This document shows positions 1-8,878 of a DNA stretch of 64,000 nucleotides, piece after piece. The notes below the pieces were generated by a model. That model saw nothing but the letters and a program-made list of their open reading frames with translations, searched no databases and was not told the origin of the DNA. The stretch covers positions 124,001 through 188,000 of the forward strand of contig NZ_VSZO01000002.1 of assembly GCF_008312935.1 (NCBI RefSeq), given 5' to 3'. Source of the DNA: Roseiconus lacunae. Lineage in GTDB: Bacteria; Planctomycetota; Planctomycetia; Pirellulales; Pirellulaceae. Within the stretch, counting starts at the first letter, position 1. Each line of letters begins with the position of its first letter. The position numbers and the translations under genes were made by a program.

Positions 1-753
1 GCTCTCGGGGTCGCCCTGCTAATTTGGCATCAGCTACTACGGCAACCGCGTTCACGATCGTCGGTCAAGGCGGCCAGTGCCGACGATAGCCAGCGTGGTA
101 GTTTGCTCGGACCGCGTTATGACGGCGACCAGGTAGCGTCGATGCTAGACCAACGATCGATTCCGTACCAACGGTTTGACGACCAAGAACGGCTGAACGA
201 TTACTTGGTGAATCTACTAGCCGACGGAATGGTGGTCGGTCGGTTTTCCGGTCGAGCCGAATATGGTCCGCGAGCACTTGGCAACCGAAGCATCATGGGT
301 GACCCCAGAATCACAGACATGCAGTCAACGATGAACTTGAAAATCAAGTTTCGCGAATCGTTCCGCCCGTTCGCCCCGGTGGTGCTTGCCGATCATGCTC
401 GCGATTACTTCGATCTGGAAGCAGGCGTCGAGAGCCCTTACATGCTGTTAGTTTGCGACGTAAAAACAACAACGTTACCGGCAATTACGCATGTCGATTC
501 AAGTGCACGCGTGCAAACGGTTGATGGGAAAGAAAACCCTGCACTGGCACGACTACTCGAAGCATTTTACGAAAAGACTGGATGCCCTGTCCTTATCAAC
601 ACCAGTTTCAACGTGCGAGGTGAACCAATTGTGGGGACACCTGACGACGCGCTTCGATGTTTCCTAAGGACCGAAATGGACGCCGTCGTAATTGAAAACT
701 GCGTCGTCGAAAAGAAATCGCTTATGCTTCATCGACATCCGCCGCCCGGGTAA
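1..753 (+). CDS. Carbamoyltransferase C-terminal part (NodU/CmcH family), 5' truncated by window
   Basis: The frame is open from the first base, so the true start lies outside the window. Seen: the motif GRAEYGPRALGNRSIMGDPR, followed by IKFRESFRPFAPVVL, and later TGCPVLINTSFNVRGEPIV with a TPDDALRCF tail. These are hallmarks of the C-terminal domain of NodU/CmcH/TobZ carbamoyltransferases, which carbamoylate hydroxyl groups of sugars or secondary metabolites using carbamoyl phosphate. The N-terminal YrdC-like/Kae1-like catalytic part is missing here. The first visible residues (ALGVALLIWHQLL) fit the end of that Kae1-like domain, so the gene is probably intact upstream. Substrate cannot be told. 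It ends just before an 80-base intergenic palindrome copy. Confidence 0.9.
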   Translation, partial: ALGVALLIWHQLLRQPRSRSSVKAASADDSQRGSLLGPRYDGDQVASMLDQRSIPYQRFDDQERLNDYLVNLLADGMVVGRFSGRAEYGPRALGNRSIMGDPRITDMQSTMNLKIKFRESFRPFAPVVLADHARDYFDLEAGVESPYMLLVCDVKTTTLPAITHVDSSARVQTVDGKENPALARLLEAFYEKTGCPVLINTSFNVRGEPIVGTPDDALRCFLRTEMDAVVIENCVVEKKSLMLHRHPPPG

Positions 754-840
754 GTCGGAGAGTATTTGCCCGTCGGGTTATCATCATCCAAACCCAAACA
801 CGGGGTCGAGATGGCACTTGTGCTTCGACCATCTAAAATC

Positions 841-918
841 TTCGGGTTCGGCTCATCAGCGGACGGGCGTACCCCGGTGATTGCAACGAAACCGTGGCTA
901 ACGCCATGCGGCTAATCC
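841..918 (+). repeat. Dispersed intergenic palindrome, copy 1
   Basis: Left arm reads GGCTCATCAGCGGACGGGCGT and the right arm GGCTAACGCCATGCGGCTA; the arms are imperfect reverse complements separated by about 25 bases. Same family as the copies near 19.0, 31.8, 42.4, 42.5, 43.2, 54.4, 56.1, 60.0 and 62.4 kb. It lies between the carbamoyltransferase and the convergent response regulator gene. Confidence 0.75.
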
Positions 919-1012
919 TTATTTCAAAAGTTGACGAAGCATTTGCCCAACAAAAAACGCCGCCCGAAGGCGGCGCGAGGGAAGTTCTTTCGAAAGCGAC
1001 TTGCATCGATGA

Positions 1013-1666
1013 CTACTTCGTGTCCAACCGAGTCCGTAGGATGGCAAAGTCGGCAACCGAGTCCGCTTGCAACTTTCGCAACGCTGACTGTCGACGCCGG
1101 TCAACCGTCCTAGGACTGATCGACAATTGACGTGAGATCTCGCGATTGGGAAACCCCTTGGTCGCTAAATCTAATACCGCCGACTCCTCGCTGGTCAGTT
1201 GGCCAAGCAACCGCTCGGCTTCTGCGATCTTCGAGCTACGCTGTTGGTCTTCCTCCGAACGCTGCATTGCCAATTCAATTTCATCGGCAAGCTGCTGCAG
1301 ATGAAATGGTTTCTCGACAACACTGACGGCGCCCAGTTTCATCGCATCAACCGCCGTTTGAACGTCGGCAAATGCGGTCAGTAGGATGACTGACAAACAG
1401 GAGTCGCTCGCCGTAAGTCGACGAATCAATTCGACACCGCCCATCTCTGGCATCCGTAAGTCACTGATGACACAACCGACTTCGTCAGCCTTGGCGGCCT
1501 CGAGTAGTTTTTTGGGATGATCGAAGGTAACGGGTTGATAGCCAAACTCTCGAAGCGACATTGCCAGACTTGTGAGAAACTCTCGCTCGTCATCGACAAT
1601 GTAAAGCGACTTGGGTTGGGCCCTTTCGGTGAATTCATTCACCGGAGAAGAAAGTGATGAGATCAT
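1013..1666 (-). CDS. Two-component response regulator, FixJ/LuxR type
   Basis: 217 residues. N-terminal receiver domain (about residues 20-135) with the acidic pair in YIVDDE, phospho-acceptor Asp69 in CVISDLRMPEMGG, the conserved LLTAF strand and Lys119 in VEKPF. A linker rich in Glu/Gln leads to a C-terminal LuxR-type helix-turn-helix (about 155-210; LTSEESAVLDLATKGFPNREIS ... ISPRTVDRRR). This is the FixJ/TodT/TtrR layout: phosphorylation relieves receiver inhibition of a DNA-binding domain. All key residues are present, so it should be functional. No full histidine kinase is adjacent; the nearest candidate is the H-box protein encoded just upstream on the same strand (1982-2635), which lacks an ATPase domain. 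Target genes are unknown. Confidence 0.9.
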   Translation of the reverse strand: MISSLSSPVNEFTERAQPKSLYIVDDEREFLTSLAMSLREFGYQPVTFDHPKKLLEAAKADEVGCVISDLRMPEMGGVELIRRLTASDSCLSVILLTAFADVQTAVDAMKLGAVSVVEKPFHLQQLADEIELAMQRSEEDQQRSSKIAEAERLLGQLTSEESAVLDLATKGFPNREISRQLSISPRTVDRRRQSALRKLQADSVADFAILRTRLDTK

Positions 1667-1981
1667 AGAGGCGTGACCGTCCGCAGGGATAAGTAAGCCA
1701 GCCAGATCAGCTCAAAATAAACGATGCTGATTTCAGCGAGCTTATTCCGGAATGAAAAGAATGAAACCAAACGGTGTTACAACGAACACCGCTGCGATGT
1801 TTCCAGTGATCAGACGCCACAGCCGATCCTTCGGTGCAACAGTGTTGACTGCTTCGAGGACGCTGATCCTTTAGACACCATCTCTGAGTCTATGCGATTT
1901 CATGCACTATCGCCAAGGAACTTCGCATTTGCGAAACAGTTTTTTTCGTTTTTGTCCAAACGACACTTGCCTAAAAGCGTC
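1667..1981. other. Intergenic stretch between two same-strand genes
   Basis: 315 bases between the H-box protein gene and the response regulator gene, both on the minus strand. I see no credible gene. A short TTCGC/GCGAA hairpin near 1922-1935 is followed by a T run on the plus strand, which is the wrong orientation for these genes. It probably contains the response regulator promoter. Confidence 0.4.
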
Positions 1982-2635
1982 CTATCGACCTGGAAGTTCG
2001 CGCAGAGTTTCGGAGACATCGCTCGCAATCCGCTCGACCGCGGTGAGTGCGTTGTCACATGCTTCCACCGCTTTGGCGTCACCGATACCAATCCCACGGC
2101 CGACCAACATCGCCACCACTTGGACCCCCAGAGAAGCGACAGACAGCTCGTTATTTATTTTGTGAAGGGACTGACGCAATTTAGCAACATTCGGACTTGC
2201 TGGAGCGATTTCAAGGTACCCCAGAAGTTCGGACTGCCCTGATTCACGATGGCGTCCGGCAGGACAGATCGATTCGACCAGATTTAAGTTGCCGTCCTGA
2301 TCTACAAAGGGGACCTCAAATGCCTCGGCAGAGAGTTGACCGTGCCTCTGTAGTGCATAGGCCTGTCGAAGAGGAGGCTCATGATCGGCAGTCTTATCGG
2401 TCAGACTCATCCGCGCGACCCAGTCTTGCCGTTCTTGCCAAATCCGTTCCAGCGACATGCTAGGTTCAGACGTCGCCTGCTGCAGCGGATGGCTCGGCAA
2501 CGTTTCGAGTCCGCCGGTGCCTTCGCTACCTCGTGCGTAGAACAACTGGTTCGTCAAATGGTGCCCATACACCCGATCGATCACGACCGAGTGTTCCGTC
2601 GTCGCATGGCCGATCCAAAACGTAGAGCACGTCAC
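1982..2635 (-). CDS. PAS-like protein with lone H-box (DHp) segment, no ATPase domain
   Basis: 217 residues from a GTG start 13 bases after the stop of the upstream gene, so likely cotranscribed with the TIGR03545/03546 pair. The middle part (about 60-145) resembles a PAS fold. The C-terminal segment contains HKINNELSVASLGVQ, which fits the H-x-[IL]-N-N form of a histidine kinase H-box, followed by a second helix rich in acidic and small residues, as in a DHp four-helix bundle half. The protein stops there: the HATPase (N, G1, G2 boxes) is absent. It may act as a phosphotransfer or sensor partner for the FixJ-like regulator encoded next, or be a truncated kinase. The PAS and H-box calls are from pattern only; function is not established. 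Confidence 0.6.
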   Translation of the reverse strand: MTCSTFWIGHATTEHSVVIDRVYGHHLTNQLFYARGSEGTGGLETLPSHPLQQATSEPSMSLERIWQERQDWVARMSLTDKTADHEPPLRQAYALQRHGQLSAEAFEVPFVDQDGNLNLVESICPAGRHRESGQSELLGYLEIAPASPNVAKLRQSLHKINNELSVASLGVQVVAMLVGRGIGIGDAKAVEACDNALTAVERIASDVSETLRELPGR

Positions 2636-2648
2636 GATCAGCGTCCGT

Positions 2649-4415
2649 TTATCGAAGTCGACTTTTCAAGATGTCGTTCAATCGACCGATCGTGATCTCC
2701 GAGGAATTAACTCCGCCGAGCACCTCTTTGCTTAGGTCACCCAGCAGTTGATCCGCCTGGGCGACCAACTGCTGAGAATTAGACGTCTTGTTGGCGAACC
2801 ATGTGGTCAGTTCCTGACGTTGTTTGTCGAGCGTCTCGTTGGCCTTCGCTGCCATCTTTTGCTTGGTCGCTTCGACTTGCTGGGCGATCGCTTCGGTCGC
2901 TGCGTCTTTCAGGATATCACCGAGGTTGGTATCCATCTTCATCGCGAGTTGTTCCCAAGTTCCTTCGAACTCGGCTTTGATGGTGATCAAGTCGACCGAG
3001 GATAAGCTCTGCCGCAACGCTTCTGTGGCGGGCACGGACTGATACTTAGAATCAACATCGAGTCCCATTTTGACGCCGGATTGCTTGCAGGCCAGGATCC
3101 CATGGATTTGGTCACCTTCACTCCGCATCTGTACCCAGATTTCACGGCGCCCACCATCAATCGACACGATAGCATCGTTGTCCTTGCCTAGTCGCATCGC
3201 GGGTGCTTCACTTTCGGGCCAATGAATCGTCAAACGATCGATGTCGCTGCCGTTTCGACGGTCACGCACGTAGCCGACTTTAACAACTCGAGGTCCATCG
3301 AGCTGCAACTCGGCACGCAGCGGTTCATCCAACAGGGTTGGCGACGGTGTCATATTTTCGATCGTTCCGGTGAGTGAATACGCTTCACCGCTGGCTCGCA
3401 TCAGGCCTTGGATCTCGCACGTTCGCACCAAAACGTCGGGCTGTCGATGCTTTCCGATGAGATCGATATCGACACCGCGGGCGCGCTCGTTTTCTGGAGC
3501 GATCACGGTGTAGTTTGCGATCGTCCGACCATTTTCCCAGTACTCTTTGATCGTTGCGATCTGTTCGCGGACGGCATTGGTAACGAGGTCGATTCCCGCA
3601 TTTTCAGATTGTGATAGGTCACCCGGAACGTATTGATCGATCCGTTTCAGGTCGGCCTCTTTGGCCGTTTCAAGGGCCGCCAAGTCAGCTTTGAAACGTT
3701 GCGGAAGAGACTCTAGCGAAGCGACGATTGACTTAAGTTCGGCACGAGTTTCGTCGGCTAAGTTAACAGTCGTTCCGATACGATCCCAATCACGGAGCGG
3801 ATTTTCGATCGCCTTCGCGTTCGATTTGAACTCGCGGATCTTGTTCTCAAGTTCTTTCGCGCGTTTGGCCAAGTCATCGTATTCGCGTTCGTAACGCTGT
3901 TTGATTTCCTGACTGGTGCGAACGGTCTCCAACTCGCCGGTAGCCTGTTCGACCTGACCGGAGAGTTTGTCAGAGATACCGCCGATCAATTGACTCATTA
4001 CCCCCGGTTCGTCCGACAGACTGGAAACGACATCATCTTCGGTCAGATCAGGTTCAAAGTGTCCGCTGGTGGTTCGGTTGGCACCGATCTGTAGCCCCGT
4101 AATGCGACCTCGATTGGCGACCCAACGTCGACGCAGCATCGCGTCGCCATCGAGTTCCAACTCAATCAAATCGGCGCGCAACGCATCACGCAGTTCTTTG
4201 TTGTCACGCGGATCGGCAACACGAAAATCTTCGTAACGGATCCGCGGCGGATACAGGACCACCTGCGCGCTACCAATTTCGACCTTCGCTCCCGTCGAAG
4301 CCTGCAACCCTTGGATAGTCACCCAGCGGGCCACCGGGCCCAGACCGAAGTGTAACAATGCCAAGACCGCGACTACGACCAAAGCCCGTGTGATTAAAAA
4401 TCGCCAGCGAATCAT
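2649..4415 (-). CDS. TIGR03545 family AsmA-like inner-membrane protein
   Basis: 588 residues. One N-terminal membrane segment (about 8-27) followed by an AsmA-like start, GLQASTGAKVEIGSAQV, typical of proteins that span from the inner membrane into the periplasm. A predicted coiled coil rich in Lys/Glu covers about 160-260 and another lies near 505-570. The combination of this layout with the following partner matches the TIGR03545/TIGR03546 gene pair, known from a minority of outer-membrane bacteria and of unknown role; AsmA relatives are involved in lipid transport or outer-membrane homeostasis. The start codon overlaps the stop of the partner gene (ATGA), showing translational coupling. 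Assignment to the family is by recognition of sequence style and context, not by a search. Confidence 0.75.
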   Translation of the reverse strand: MIRWRFLITRALVVVAVLALLHFGLGPVARWVTIQGLQASTGAKVEIGSAQVVLYPPRIRYEDFRVADPRDNKELRDALRADLIELELDGDAMLRRRWVANRGRITGLQIGANRTTSGHFEPDLTEDDVVSSLSDEPGVMSQLIGGISDKLSGQVEQATGELETVRTSQEIKQRYEREYDDLAKRAKELENKIREFKSNAKAIENPLRDWDRIGTTVNLADETRAELKSIVASLESLPQRFKADLAALETAKEADLKRIDQYVPGDLSQSENAGIDLVTNAVREQIATIKEYWENGRTIANYTVIAPENERARGVDIDLIGKHRQPDVLVRTCEIQGLMRASGEAYSLTGTIENMTPSPTLLDEPLRAELQLDGPRVVKVGYVRDRRNGSDIDRLTIHWPESEAPAMRLGKDNDAIVSIDGGRREIWVQMRSEGDQIHGILACKQSGVKMGLDVDSKYQSVPATEALRQSLSSVDLITIKAEFEGTWEQLAMKMDTNLGDILKDAATEAIAQQVEATKQKMAAKANETLDKQRQELTTWFANKTSNSQQLVAQADQLLGDLSKEVLGGVNSSEITIGRLNDILKSRLR

Positions 4416-5353
4416 CCTGCCGCTTTCCTTTGCTGGGAGTGACGGAGTTGTTGAAGCAGATAGTTCAAAGCTTCGTCGTTGGATGTTGGTTCGGTGATGT
4501 CATCGCCCGCAGGATCATCTTTGTCACGATAGTCCTTCATGCGAATCACATCGATTTTGGTTTCGATCGAAACCATTTGTTCGTTCGACGGCAACTCTTC
4601 GGGAGATGCCGTTGTCGGTGCCGGCTTCAAACTCGACGGCGGCCGGACCGCTAGCTCATCGCGGGGTTCCAGTGATGTGTGTACTTGATCAATCGCAGTT
4701 ACATCACCGTGCTCGCTTTTCTTTTGCCAACGCGGAGGTCGCGAGGCCGAAGTTGCATCATCGATTCGGACAGAAACCGGTGCCACAGCGTCCGACGTGG
4801 TCGCGTGGCTTGACTCGGTCGATGCTTCGGCGGATTGTGACTGACTGATCGCAACGGCGGTTTCGCTTTGATCTTGTGAGTCGACTTCGGCATCCTTCTT
4901 TTTTTCGTCAGTTTCTTCTTCAGCCGGGGCAACCATCCGGAACAACGGAAGCGTGACCTTGTAGACCGGCCAAACCGAAGCGAGCCCGATCAGAAAACTC
5001 CCGAGCACGACGGTGTTGTTCAGATCGGTCCAAGGCACGAACGGCAACGCCCATGCCTGCATCGCAATTTGATGACCTTTGGGATGCGTCAACAGGTACT
5101 CGCCGAGTTGGTGCGAGTAGCCATCAAGCCCCGTTGCGATGAACGAAATCCCAATGGCAACGGCCGCCATCAAGGCATGATTGATTTGAAAAGTCAGTAG
5201 CGTAAGTAGCACTACGACCGCCAACAGATTGCCGTGGGGCATGATCCCCAACATCACGCCACAGGCACATCCGGCGGCCAATTGACGAGGGAATCGACGG
5301 TCCGCGATTGCTTTGCGCAGGTTGTTGAGCAGCTTGAGCGAAAATACGACCAT
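4412..5353 (-). CDS. TIGR03546 family polytopic membrane protein (DUF2062-like)
   Basis: About 313 residues. Start chosen at 5353 because an AGGAGG (minus strand, 5363-5368) sits 9 bases upstream; an alternative start at 5386 would swallow this site. The N-terminal 140 residues hold several membrane segments around the motif GVMLGIMPHGNLLAVVVLL, resembling DUF2062/TIGR03546 proteins. The C-terminal half is a charged, Ser/Thr/Glu-rich, probably disordered cytoplasmic tail, ending in a short basic segment. The gene overlaps the TIGR03545 gene by four bases and is the first gene of a minus-strand operon that runs through the H-box protein. Role unknown; likely an envelope function with its partner. 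Confidence 0.75.
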   Translation of the reverse strand: MVVFSLKLLNNLRKAIADRRFPRQLAAGCACGVMLGIMPHGNLLAVVVLLTLLTFQINHALMAAVAIGISFIATGLDGYSHQLGEYLLTHPKGHQIAMQAWALPFVPWTDLNNTVVLGSFLIGLASVWPVYKVTLPLFRMVAPAEEETDEKKKDAEVDSQDQSETAVAISQSQSAEASTESSHATTSDAVAPVSVRIDDATSASRPPRWQKKSEHGDVTAIDQVHTSLEPRDELAVRPPSSLKPAPTTASPEELPSNEQMVSIETKIDVIRMKDYRDKDDPAGDDITEPTSNDEALNYLLQQLRHSQQRKAAG

Positions 5354-5714
5354 CGCAGTGCGCCTCCTGCGCACACCTAGCACCAAATTGTCTATCGCTA
5401 AATGTCATCGGCTATCCCGCCGGCAAACATTCAATACAACCGGCACATTTTCACACGCCAGACGGGATTCGCACTTTTCCAGTTTCACGCGGGTTTAAGA
5501 TCACCACGGCAAAGTCATTCCTAGCAACGGCTCCGATCAGAATCAGGAATCGATTCCAATCCCTCCCGGTAAGGCGACGTCACAAACGGCGATGAATGCG
5601 ACCTAAGAGCCCCGTAAAATCTCGCCGCACGTACCGGGGCGCATAAGAAAACGCCGACGATCTCAAACTCGCCGGCGTTTCGTTAGGTTATTCGATGATT
5701 AGAGCATCAGTCGT
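5354..5714. other. Intergenic region with terminator, no gene
   Basis: 361 bases between two minus-strand genes. It holds the Shine-Dalgarno site for the TIGR03546 gene at its left end and the terminator of the Gly/Met-rich protein gene near its right end. No further coding or RNA feature recognised. Confidence 0.5.
5648..5681 (-). terminator. Intrinsic terminator of the Gly/Met-rich protein gene
   Basis: Read on the minus strand: stem AAACGCCG, 16-base loop, CGGCGTTT followed by TCTT. It lies about 35 bases beyond the stop codon at 5715 and points the same way. The stem is 8 bp and GC-rich at the base of the loop. Confidence 0.7.
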
Positions 5715-6581
5715 TCAGCTATCTTCGCTCAACGACTCTTCAACGTGAGAGTCATCTGAAAGCGATTCGGTTTCCGATGAAGGCGAGCGCGCGTCGGCGA
5801 TCCGGGTGGCTTCACCAACCACCGCGATCGCAGAACGAATTTCGATCGGAGAGAACCAGCGGATATTGCCGGTGTACTTGCTTTCCACACGGTTTTTTGC
5901 CGCGAGTTCTTCCCACGACATCTTGTCCATCAAGTTCCAGGCCGCCGCCTGAGCGGTGTTCTGGGCGACTTGTCGGTTGCCGAGTGCTTCACAAAGGACG
6001 TGGACGCGTTGGTCGGTGGTCACTAGATCCAGCGGTACAATTTTGTATGCCATTTTCGGGGTCGGATCGGGCTTGCCATGTTCCAGGCAAACGGTGGTCA
6101 CGGCAAGTTTCTGCTGGCGATTAGGGGCAACACGCATCATGCCTCCCATTCCGCCCATGCCTCCACCCATTCCGCCCATGCCACCACCCATGCCGCCGCC
6201 GCCCATACCGCCACCCATGGCTTGGCCGCCGCCGCCGCCCATACCACCCATGCCTCCACCCATACCGCCCATACCGCCGCCCATTCCTCCCATACCGCCC
6301 ATTCCCATTTGGCGGTTGATTGGAACACCCGCAAACGCTGCTGGCATTTGCAAGGTCATCGGTTGGTCGGTCAGATTGCGAACCAGGACGTTTGCCTTGG
6401 ATGCATTCACTGGAATGAACTTCACCTCAATCTTGCCCGCATCCATGGCGCTGAAAAATTCACTGTCAGCGGTCTGAGGCTCGGCCGGTGCATCAGCCAT
6501 TGCAACCGAGGCAACCATGGCGAGAGCACCCGCTACGGCACCGCTAAAAACGCGACGTGACATTTTTCCGATAGATGACAT
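5715..6581 (-). CDS. Secreted protein with long Gly/Met repeat tract
   Basis: 288 residues from the ATG at 6581 (a second ATG, 6563, is six codons on). The N-terminus RRVFSGAVAGALAMVASVAMA is a Sec signal peptide, cleaved near ADA. Residues about 40-85 (EVKFIPVNASKANVLVRNLTDQPMTLQMP) form a beta-rich domain. Then comes a tract of roughly 60 residues built of GGM and GGMGG units, then a C-terminal domain (about 160-265) with one Cys and a QNTAQAAAWNLMDKMSWEEL helix. The open frame continues far upstream of 6581, but that part is Arg-rich and lacks a signal peptide, so I exclude it. Probably an exported, surface or periplasmic protein; function unknown. An intrinsic terminator follows. Confidence 0.7.
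   Translation of the reverse strand: MSSIGKMSRRVFSGAVAGALAMVASVAMADAPAEPQTADSEFFSAMDAGKIEVKFIPVNASKANVLVRNLTDQPMTLQMPAAFAGVPINRQMGMGGMGGMGGGMGGMGGGMGGMGGGGGQAMGGGMGGGGMGGGMGGMGGGMGGMGGMMRVAPNRQQKLAVTTVCLEHGKPDPTPKMAYKIVPLDLVTTDQRVHVLCEALGNRQVAQNTAQAAAWNLMDKMSWEELAAKNRVESKYTGNIRWFSPIEIRSAIAVVGEATRIADARSPSSETESLSDDSHVEESLSEDS
6139..6309. repeat. In-gene minisatellite encoding the Gly/Met tract
   Basis: On the plus strand the DNA is a chain of CCGCCCAT/CCACCCAT units of 6, 9 and 12 bases in irregular order. Such short repeats are prone to slipped-strand length change, but all changes in multiples of three keep the frame. Confidence 0.8.
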
Positions 6582-7704
6582 TTCGATTCGATAGAACACT
6601 GCGGAGTTCCTTGTGCGATGGGTGTCGCCCGGTGATGAGGCTGTCGCCCGGATACGACGAGGGTTGGGGATACCAACACCAATCCGCTTGCGGCCGAATC
6701 TGCGAGACCAGCCGAAGGGAATGGTGAAACCGGGGTGAGAGGAAGAAGGCGTTAAGATCCGCGTCCCAATTTTCCCCAGGGGATGTGCAGAATCGTTTCC
6801 TCTTGCCGCTGTTAGCATAGTTCGGCGAAAAGCCAGAACCAAGCCAAAAGGTTCCGAAGATCCAACGGGAAAGTTGGAAATCTGCAAAACCGATAGCTTG
6901 CGGGCATTCCGACTCCTGTTGTGCGAAACAGATCTCCCAAACCGGCTCCGCGGTGGGGGTGCCGAGGTGTGGCCGATCCGCCATTTCGGGGTGCAGCTCT
7001 TAAAGCCGCCGCTACTAGTACCGTTGGTAAACAAAAAACGGCCGAGTTTCCGGGTGAACCGGGAACCCAGCCGTGTCGTTTGAAATCGCAAGTTTGCGAT
7101 GGCCCGCCTTTAACGCTCCCACAGCGACAAAAGCAGATCGCAATCCTGTTCGCCAGCGCCGAGACAGCACAACAGCTGACTCTCACCGGTAATTCGGTAC
7201 ATCGTCAATCCGCGCCGCTTCGGTGCGGTTTCTCTGGAGGTGAACATGCGATTGTGGATTCGCATCGGCGAAATCGTTCGGCTTGGTCGCGTTGCGTAAA
7301 CTTTTCCGGCCCCAAAGCGACACTTGGGTGAGGCAAAACGCTTGCGGGCGGCGCGAGCCTTTTTCTGAAACCGATCACCCTCCAAGCCGCGGCGGAACCA
7401 CGAGCCGTTCGCAGGTACCCGATGTTTTTTTGTCCTGCCGACAATGAGAGGGGGAAAACACCAGTCGAAACCTGTCCAGGCGTCCCCTTGGTCGCCCCTC
7501 ATTGGCTGGGAGGCGTCAGATCTTTTACACCGTCGTTACAAGGAAAGGTCTACGCCGAGACAGACACGGAACAACTAATTCGTAAACTTTCCAGCGTTCC
7601 GATTGTCGAACGACTTAGCTGGCAGGATTTTCTCTCCGCTGAGCGTCCCGAAACACTTCGATCGGCCACCACCTATAGAGACCTCCCACAACGGACACGT
7701 CACG
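6582..7704. other. 1.1-kb divergent intergenic region without recognised gene
   Basis: Lies between the divergent Gly/Met protein and desaturase genes. Several long open frames cross it on both strands, but they are Arg/Pro/Ser-rich with no recognisable domain, signal peptide or ribosome site, and look like chance frames in GC-rich DNA. Promoters for both flanking genes must lie here. No tRNA, riboswitch or palindrome copy seen. Confidence 0.4.
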
Positions 7705-8754
7705 ATGGCGAACGTAATCGAAACCCCAACGAAGAAGAAATCGGGGAGCCCTGAACGGCTTGAATATCCCGACATGGATTTGGCCAACGGTTCAGTCTCC
7801 GACGACTCTGGCACAATTGCGTCAAACGACGCCGCGGCTGTCAAGTTATCGGGTGAGCTAGCGAGCGATCGCAAACGAGCGGCCAATCTTTCTTGGTGGG
7901 CGATCGGCTGGCTGGGCATGGCCCACCTCGTTGTGCTGTGCGTCGCACCGTTTACGTTTTCATGGCAAGGCCTCGCGGTCGCGATCGGCTTGCACTGGCT
8001 CACCGGCAGCATCGGGATTTGCCTATGCTATCACCGCTTGCTGACGCATTCGGGCATGAAGACCACGACTTGGTTCAAATACGTTCTCGCCAGCATTGGT
8101 TGTCTAGCTGGCGAAGGGACGCCGCTTGATTGGGTTGCCGACCACCGCAATCACCACAAGAACAGTGATCAACCCGGTGACCCACACTCGCCACAAGATG
8201 GCAGTTGGTGGAGCCATATTTTCTGGTTGGCTTACCACACCCACAACGGGAACCGCGAGGCATACCTGCAAAAGTGGGCTCCCGACTTGTACCGGCTTCG
8301 TGGCATGCGAATCATGGACTACATGTTTTTGCCTATCCACATCGTCTCGGCCTTGGTGCTGTTCGGCATCGGCTACTACTTTGGCGACGCCAGTCTCGGC
8401 CTTTCGCTTGTCGTCTGGGGTGTCTTCGTTCGTTTAGTCGGTGTTCTCCATGCGACCTGGCTGGTCAACAGTGCGTCGCACATGTGGGGATACAAAAACT
8501 ATGAAACCACCGATGACAGCCGAAACAATTGGTTGGTCGCGATCATCGCCTACGGCGAGGGTTGGCACAACAATCACCATGCCCACCCACGCATGGCAAA
8601 GCACGGCCACAAGTGGTGGGAATTTGACATCACTTGGCAAGCGATCAAGTTCTTGCGAGCGATTGGATTGGTTTGGGATGTCGTCGACTACCGAAACGCG
8701 GCGGAAAAGAAAGCTCGCGACCAAAAGACTCCCAACGTCACCGCGTCGTCCTAA
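7705..8754 (+). CDS. Fatty acid desaturase (acyl-CoA delta-9 type), integral membrane
   Basis: 349 residues from the ATG at 7705. Membrane di-iron desaturase introducing a double bond into saturated acyl chains. The three histidine boxes are all visible: HRLLTH (about 110-115), HRNHH (147-151) and HNNHH (288-292) within EGWHNNHHAHP. Membrane segments lie near 63-105 and 208-250, the expected two hairpins. The order and spacing match the stearoyl-CoA desaturase/OLE1/DesC branch rather than the phospholipid or DesA types. The first 55 residues are polar and probably disordered. An upstream extension of the frame to 7603 has no support. A strong terminator follows, making this a single-gene unit. 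Confidence 0.9.
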   Translation: MANVIETPTKKKSGSPERLEYPDMDLANGSVSDDSGTIASNDAAAVKLSGELASDRKRAANLSWWAIGWLGMAHLVVLCVAPFTFSWQGLAVAIGLHWLTGSIGICLCYHRLLTHSGMKTTTWFKYVLASIGCLAGEGTPLDWVADHRNHHKNSDQPGDPHSPQDGSWWSHIFWLAYHTHNGNREAYLQKWAPDLYRLRGMRIMDYMFLPIHIVSALVLFGIGYYFGDASLGLSLVVWGVFVRLVGVLHATWLVNSASHMWGYKNYETTDDSRNNWLVAIIAYGEGWHNNHHAHPRMAKHGHKWWEFDITWQAIKFLRAIGLVWDVVDYRNAAEKKARDQKTPNVTASS

Positions 8755-8834
8755 CATCGCTCAAGCGGAACGTCTTGACGATCGGGAACAATAGCTCCCG
8801 GCACCGACGCTACTCAATTAACACTATCGCCTAG

Positions 8835-8863
8835 CCCGGTCGGATTGACTCCGACCGGGTTTT
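8835..8863 (+). terminator. Strong intrinsic terminator after desaturase gene
   Basis: Perfect 10-bp stem CCCGGTCGGA / TCCGACCGGG with a 5-base loop TTGAC, followed by TTTTCT. It separates the desaturase gene from the dehydratase gene whose ATG begins 16 bases later. Confidence 0.92.
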
Positions 8864-8878
8864 CTACTGGAACTTGCA

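Noticed and set aside
1724-2242. 172-codon plus-strand frame
   Set aside because: Overlaps the end of the H-box protein gene; no ribosome site and no protein-like pattern.
5956-6560. Plus-strand open frames rich in Pro or His/Ala over the Gly/Met tract
   Set aside because: Mirror translations of the repeat tract of the minus-strand gene, without other coding signs.
6582-7091. In-frame upstream extension of the Gly/Met-rich protein by 170 codons
   Set aside because: The extension is Arg/Ser/Pro-rich, has no ribosome site, and would bury the signal peptide; likely chance openness in GC-rich DNA.
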